This document shows positions 59,998 to 64,000 of a DNA stretch of 64,000 nt, one piece after another (position 1 is the stretch's first letter; every line of letters starts with the position of its first letter). Both the position numbers and the translations under genes were made by a program. The notes below the pieces were generated by a model. That model made no database searches. It was not told the DNA's origin and was given only the letters and a program-made list of their open reading frames with translations. Source of the DNA: Winogradskyella vidalii (lineage in GTDB: Bacteria; Bacteroidota; Bacteroidia; Flavobacteriales; Flavobacteriaceae); NCBI RefSeq assembly GCF_013403955.1, contig NZ_JABFDG010000008.1, forward strand, positions 124,001-188,000, written 5' to 3'.

Positions 59998-61095
59998 TTA
60001 TATATAATTGTTTATAAGTGCTTCCCACTTTGCTGTAACTTTTCCGCTTGTAAAGTTCTCCGTGTTTTCTTTACCTTTTTTTGAAAATTGCTCTTGTAAA
60101 TTCTTATCATTTATTAATTGTTGCATACGTTGCTTAAGAACTTCTTGGTCATTAACTGGAACTAAAAAGCCATTGACACCATCCGTAATTAATTCAGAAG
60201 GACCATAATTGCAATCGGTAGATATACAAGGTAAACCAAAATATTGTGCCTCTAATAAGGCGTTAGGGAAACCTTCCGCTTTGGATGTGAATACAAAAAT
60301 GGAAGCTTCACTGTAATAGTTATGGATATCTTTAATTCCAGATAAAATTTTAATTTGGTGGGTCAAATTATAGCTTTTTATAAGCGCATTTAATTTATCT
60401 TTATTAGGACCATTACCAATTAATAAAACTTTCCATTCTTTAAGGCCTAAGTCATGAACTGCATTAATAATTTTATCTTGACGCTTGTCATCGTTTAACC
60501 TACCAACTGATAGTATAATTTTTTTTCTAATTGGATTATTAGTCCTTAGTTTAGATAAGTCAGAGGAAATAGGATTTGCTAAAACTGTAATTCGTTTAGA
60601 TTTTAGCATTTTTGTATAAATATTTTTTACCCGTTCAGTTTGTACTATTAGATTATTAGCCATTGGGTATATCCGCTTTCTCAATAATAACCATAAACGA
60701 GGGATATCTTTTTTTAATGGATCGTTACGTTCACTTATTAAACATGGAATGCGATTAAATTTTGCGGCAATGGTTGCAATAATATTAGCTGAAGTGATAA
60801 AACCAATTAATAAGTTAACCTTTTCTTGATTTACTAATGTTGTTAATCTTTTTACTAGTGAATAATTTAGTCTTAGCGAATGGAATATTGATTTTGGCTT
60901 TTCAATTTTATCAAAACAAGGAATTATTTTAATTCTACTATCTAAACGATAAAAAGGGTTTGACTTTGTAAATGTAAATATAGTGACTTCAAATTTTTCT
61001 ATAAGCTGATTACTAAGTGTAGATATAACACGTTCTGCACCTCCAGGAGTCAAAGCTCCGATGACAAAAGCTATTTTTTTTTTATGAATTTTCAA
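59998..61095 (-). CDS. Glycosyltransferase family 4
   Basis: The 365-residue protein has the GT4 layout: KKIAFVIGALTPGGAERVIS at the start, IILSVGRLNDDKRQDKIINA, LLIGNGPNKDKL, and FTSKAEGFPNALLEAQYFGL with the donor-binding motif. The start is TTG: in-frame ATG is absent, a stop lies seven codons upstream, and TTG is the only usual start codon between it and the first strand. It adds a sugar to the lipid-linked repeat unit; the donor is unknown. It is 47 bases upstream of the SGNH gene. Confidence 0.88.
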   Translation of the reverse strand: MKIHKKKIAFVIGALTPGGAERVISTLSNQLIEKFEVTIFTFTKSNPFYRLDSRIKIIPCFDKIEKPKSIFHSLRLNYSLVKRLTTLVNQEKVNLLIGFITSANIIATIAAKFNRIPCLISERNDPLKKDIPRLWLLLRKRIYPMANNLIVQTERVKNIYTKMLKSKRITVLANPISSDLSKLRTNNPIRKKIILSVGRLNDDKRQDKIINAVHDLGLKEWKVLLIGNGPNKDKLNALIKSYNLTHQIKILSGIKDIHNYYSEASIFVFTSKAEGFPNALLEAQYFGLPCISTDCNYGPSELITDGVNGFLVPVNDQEVLKQRMQQLINDKNLQEQFSKKGKENTENFTSGKVTAKWEALINNYI

Positions 61096-61524
61096 AACTT
61101 TTATAAAATTAAATTATTTCTAAAAATAGGCCAATTTAGGCATTGAAATAAAATATCAGAGCTATTTACCATTCAATAGAAGACCGATTAATTATAATTT
61201 ATATATTTAAATTAAATGTTTTAGAGTTTTTCAAAAACAATTTTTTTCTTTAAATATCTAACCTACTTTTATTTAACGATTACATTCTCTATTATTAGTG
61301 TGGTTTTTAAACTATTTGAAATATAGAGCAAGATGAAAAAATAATTTGTTACAAAGCATTATATATGTTTAAGTGCTTTTTTTTTTGTTAAAATTCAAAT
61401 AATTTAATCTATAACTTCCTAAGTAATGTTTTATCATTAATTTCTGAAAAGAATTAATTTTATTATAATAGAATTTATTATAAGAATTATCATTATAGAT
61501 TTTGATAAACCAGCTTAATTTTAT
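61096..61524. other. Intergenic region between glycosyltransferase and acyltransferase genes
   Basis: The 430 bases are very AT-rich, with A/T runs (about 61237-61248 and 61376-61388). No frame is open and no hairpin terminator is clear. It may hold the promoter of the glycosyltransferase-SGNH-MBOAT set. Confidence 0.45.
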
Positions 61525-62550
61525 TCAATTAGAACCGATTAAAGCCCGACCTAGCTTTTGTTTCATTAATAGGCTCCCTAATAATATAGAAAAACTCATT
61601 GAGACTATGAAGGCTAGAATGATGGCCGATGATATCTGCATATGTTGAACAAAAATAAAAGTAAAAAATACTTTTAATATAGGTTGATGTATTAGATAAA
61701 TATAATAACTATTATAATTAATAAAACGAATAGAAGGTTTTAATTTCGATACAAAACTTGGATATCTCGTTATTATAACATTTAGAAACCCATAAACAAA
61801 GCATAAAGCTAAAATGCTGAGAACTAAATTTATTTGCTTAACGATTACCATAATATATTTATTCTCGATGGTTTGATAAAGATAGAAATAGATGCCAAAT
61901 AGAGTTAAGTGCATAAAATATATAAGCAAAACTTTGTTTTTTAAGTAGCTCAAAATAGTGAGAGAATATTTATTAAATAGATTTCCCATTTGAAAAAAAA
62001 CAAAATACTTACATAGTTTAGTAATAGGTTGAAGATCAAAGAAACTTGTTGGTATAATTAGAAAATATAAAAACAAACCAATAACCATACTAATGATGTA
62101 GTGGTTACATAAAAAAGTTTCGAATTTATAGTAAATTAAGAACATCAGAAACATCATTAGTAAAAACCATAAATGACCACTACCTGTCCATAAATGAGCT
62201 AGAAAAGATGTAATTGAAGTGTAGTCTAAAAAGAAGTATATATATATGGGAGCTAAAATTAAATAGGGGACAATCAGGCGACGAGATTTTTTATTTAATA
62301 AAATTTTATAACTAGAATATTTACCTAAGTTATTTCTTAAATAATAATATATATACCCAGATATAAAAACGAATAAAGGCATCGATATGGTGGAGATATA
62401 CCGTCCAATAAAATCAGCCATTGGGCTATATTGATAGTATTTGCTTACATCCCAACTATTTCTAAATGGAGAAAAAGAATGTCTAAGGACTACTAAGGAT
62501 ATCCCGACAGCTCTTAATAAATCCATATGTGTCAAATCTCTTTTCAACAT
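61525..62550 (-). CDS. Acyltransferase family 3 membrane protein
   Basis: The 341-residue protein has about 9-10 membrane helices and the AT-3 N-terminal motif MDLLRAVGISLVVLRHSF (the RAVGI-VVLRH pattern with the conserved His in the second half). Further on are PLFVFISGYIYYYL, then SGHLWFLLMMFLMFLIYY. Members transfer acyl (often acetyl) groups to sugars such as O-antigen residues. Here it probably adds another ester group to the locus polymer. It lies 170 bases after the UDP-glucose dehydrogenase stop. Confidence 0.85.
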   Translation of the reverse strand: MLKRDLTHMDLLRAVGISLVVLRHSFSPFRNSWDVSKYYQYSPMADFIGRYISTISMPLFVFISGYIYYYLRNNLGKYSSYKILLNKKSRRLIVPYLILAPIYIYFFLDYTSITSFLAHLWTGSGHLWFLLMMFLMFLIYYKFETFLCNHYIISMVIGLFLYFLIIPTSFFDLQPITKLCKYFVFFQMGNLFNKYSLTILSYLKNKVLLIYFMHLTLFGIYFYLYQTIENKYIMVIVKQINLVLSILALCFVYGFLNVIITRYPSFVSKLKPSIRFINYNSYYIYLIHQPILKVFFTFIFVQHMQISSAIILAFIVSMSFSILLGSLLMKQKLGRALIGSN

Positions 62551-62720
62551 TTTAGTTATTTAATTTTAATACAATAAACTTTTATACGTGTAATCTAAAT
62601 ATAGTTTGTTGTATCTCAAATTGAGTAATATTATATTATTGACTTTAAAAAAAATATCATAAACCAAACTGATTTATAATTTGATTTATGATATTTTATA
62701 AGATTTATTATAAAGAAGTA

Positions 62721-64000
62721 TTACTTCCCAATAGAAGAATACTCAAAACCAATTTTAGTCATTTCTTCTTTATCAAGGATGTTTCTACCATCAAAGATAA
62801 ACGCTGGTTTTTTCATATTATCATATATTTTTTTCCAGTCATAAGTTTTAAACTCATCCCATTCCGTCATTATCGCAACAGCATGTGCATCTTTAGTCGT
62901 ATCATATGGATCATCAAAAGAAGAAACAAGTTCTTTATTTTCTTCTTCAGTTCTTGTGTTAAGATAATTAAGATCATCTTGAACTTTTTTACTATTCACT
63001 TTTGGATCATAAACAGCAATATTTGCTTGTTCATTTGCTAAGTGGTCCGCAACATAAATAGCTGCAGATTCTCTGGTATCATTAGTATCTTTTTTAAATG
63101 CCCAACCTAACATAGCTATTTTTTTTCCAGACACCGTATTGTATAAAGTACTTATTAAGTGGTCCGAAAAACGGCGTTTTTGGTGGTCATTTAATATAAT
63201 AACTTGTTCCCAATAGTCGGCAACAGCATTAAGACCGTAGCTTCTAGCAATATATACAAGGTTTAAGATGTCTTTTTGAAAACATGAACCACCAAAACCT
63301 ATTGATGCATTTAAAAATTTTGGTCCAATTCTAGAATCCATACCAATAGCTCTTGCAACTTCGTTAACATTTGCTTCTGTATGTTCACATAATTCTGAAA
63401 TAGCATTAATAGATGAGATACGTTGTGCTAAGAAAGCATTTGCAGTAAGCTTTGATAACTCCGAAGACCAAACATTTGTTCTTAATATTCTGTCTTGAGG
63501 TACCCAACTTCCGTAAACATTAGCTAAACTTTCAATAGCGTCTTCAGATTCACCACCAATAAGAACACGATCTGGACTTAATAAATCGTCAACGGCTGTA
63601 CCTTCAGCCAAAAATTCAGGGTTTGATAAAATACTAAAGTTTACACCGCTTCCTGTATTGTGTAATATACTTTTTATGGCTTGCGCAGTTCTCACTGGCA
63701 AAGTAGATTTTTCTACAACAATTTTATCGGTGGTAGCTACTTCAGCGATATTTCTAGCACATAACTCTACGTACTTTAAATCGGCAGCCATACCTTTTCC
63801 TTTTCCATAGGTTTTGGTTGGTGTGTTTACCGATATAAAAATCATTTCAGATTCTTTAATTGCTTTATCTATTTCTGTGGAAAAGAAAAGATTTTTTCCT
63901 CTTGTTTCTTTTACAATTTCAGCTAAACCTGGTTCGTAAATTGGTAATTTTGAAACATCTTTATCATTCCAAGCAGCAATGCGCTCTTCATTTAAGTCAA
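62721..64000 (-). CDS. ugd: UDP-glucose 6-dehydrogenase, animal-type, 5' end cut by window
   Basis: The visible 426 codons begin inside the NAD domain ([20 protein letters not shown]) and run to the end. The missing N-terminus is about 40 residues with the GxGYVG loop. Visible landmarks are [57 protein letters not shown], the catalytic [15 protein letters not shown], and [18 protein letters not shown]. It oxidises UDP-glucose twice to UDP-glucuronate, supplying uronic acid. The sequence is closer in form to animal UGDH (as I recall human UGDH: [13 protein letters not shown]) than to E. coli Ugd. It lies at the edge of the polysaccharide locus. Confidence 0.92.
   Translation of the reverse strand, partial: DLNEERIAAWNDKDVSKLPIYEPGLAEIVKETRGKNLFFSTEIDKAIKESEMIFISVNTPTKTYGKGKGMAADLKYVELCARNIAEVATTDKIVVEKSTLPVRTAQAIKSILHNTGSGVNFSILSNPEFLAEGTAVDDLLSPDRVLIGGESEDAIESLANVYGSWVPQDRILRTNVWSSELSKLTANAFLAQRISSINAISELCEHTEANVNEVARAIGMDSRIGPKFLNASIGFGGSCFQKDILNLVYIARSYGLNAVADYWEQVIILNDHQKRRFSDHLISTLYNTVSGKKIAMLGWAFKKDTNDTRESAAIYVADHLANEQANIAVYDPKVNSKKVQDDLNYLNTRTEEENKELVSSFDDPYDTTKDAHAVAIMTEWDEFKTYDWKKIYDNMKKPAFIFDGRNILDKEEMTKIGFEYSSIGK

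Overview
The window looks like a chromosomal segment of a marine-type Flavobacteriaceae (Bacteroidota). It is AT-rich, genes lack Shine-Dalgarno sequences, several upstream regions carry a TAnnTTTG-like -7 box, and there are type IX secretion (T9SS) C-terminal sorting domains, a TonB/TonB-dependent receptor pair, and many families typical of this group. I saw no tRNA, rRNA, CRISPR array or transposase gene.

Layout. (1) 1-5085 is housekeeping: a cut-off acyl-CoA carboxylase subunit, an NAD(P)H-FMN reductase with a MarR regulator, a tiny membrane protein, EttA, and a pair of small membrane proteins of which one is broken by a one-base slip in a homopolymer. (2) 5503-15008 is a long plus-strand run of mostly unrecognised genes around an AAA+ ATPase: a coiled-coil protein with acidic DLL motifs at both ends, a 344-aa protein, the ATPase, a NudK-like Nudix hydrolase, a 411-aa protein, a small membrane protein with a charged tail, and a 565-aa membrane protein. 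A four-helix-bundle (S23-type) cassette bounded by inverted heptamer arrays is inserted between two of these genes, and REP-like palindromes lie at several junctions. This is the best candidate for an undescribed system. (3) 15141-37983 is mixed metabolism and envelope genes: histidine degradation (hutG, hutI), a T9SS-exported FG-GAP protein, fumC, an M3 peptidase, a cyclophilin, a CoA-type Nudix hydrolase, PlsC, CsaA, thioredoxin, rhodanese, DUF4230, a sugar kinase, GNAT, TonB plus receptor, NDH-2, and an ECF sigma factor with a membrane partner.

(4) 38135-64000 is a surface polysaccharide locus. A plus-strand ATP-grasp/HAD pair faces a minus-strand run (50116 down to 39762) of flippase, serine-acetyltransferase-like protein, TupA-like ATP-grasp, three glycosyltransferases, asparagine-synthase-like amidotransferase, a membrane EEP hydrolase and a PglC-type sugar transferase. 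A 1725-aa secreted PL1-like lyase with 15 Ig-like repeats is divergent from it. Beyond lies another minus-strand set: O-antigen polymerase/ligase, AlgI-type MBOAT with an SGNH-like partner, a glycosyltransferase, an acyltransferase-3 and an animal-type UDP-glucose dehydrogenase cut by the window end. Together they suggest an O-acylated, probably uronic-acid-containing and perhaps amidated polymer made by a Wzx/Wzy-type route, with its own secreted lyase-like protein. The functional picture is inference from families and context; no database search was possible.
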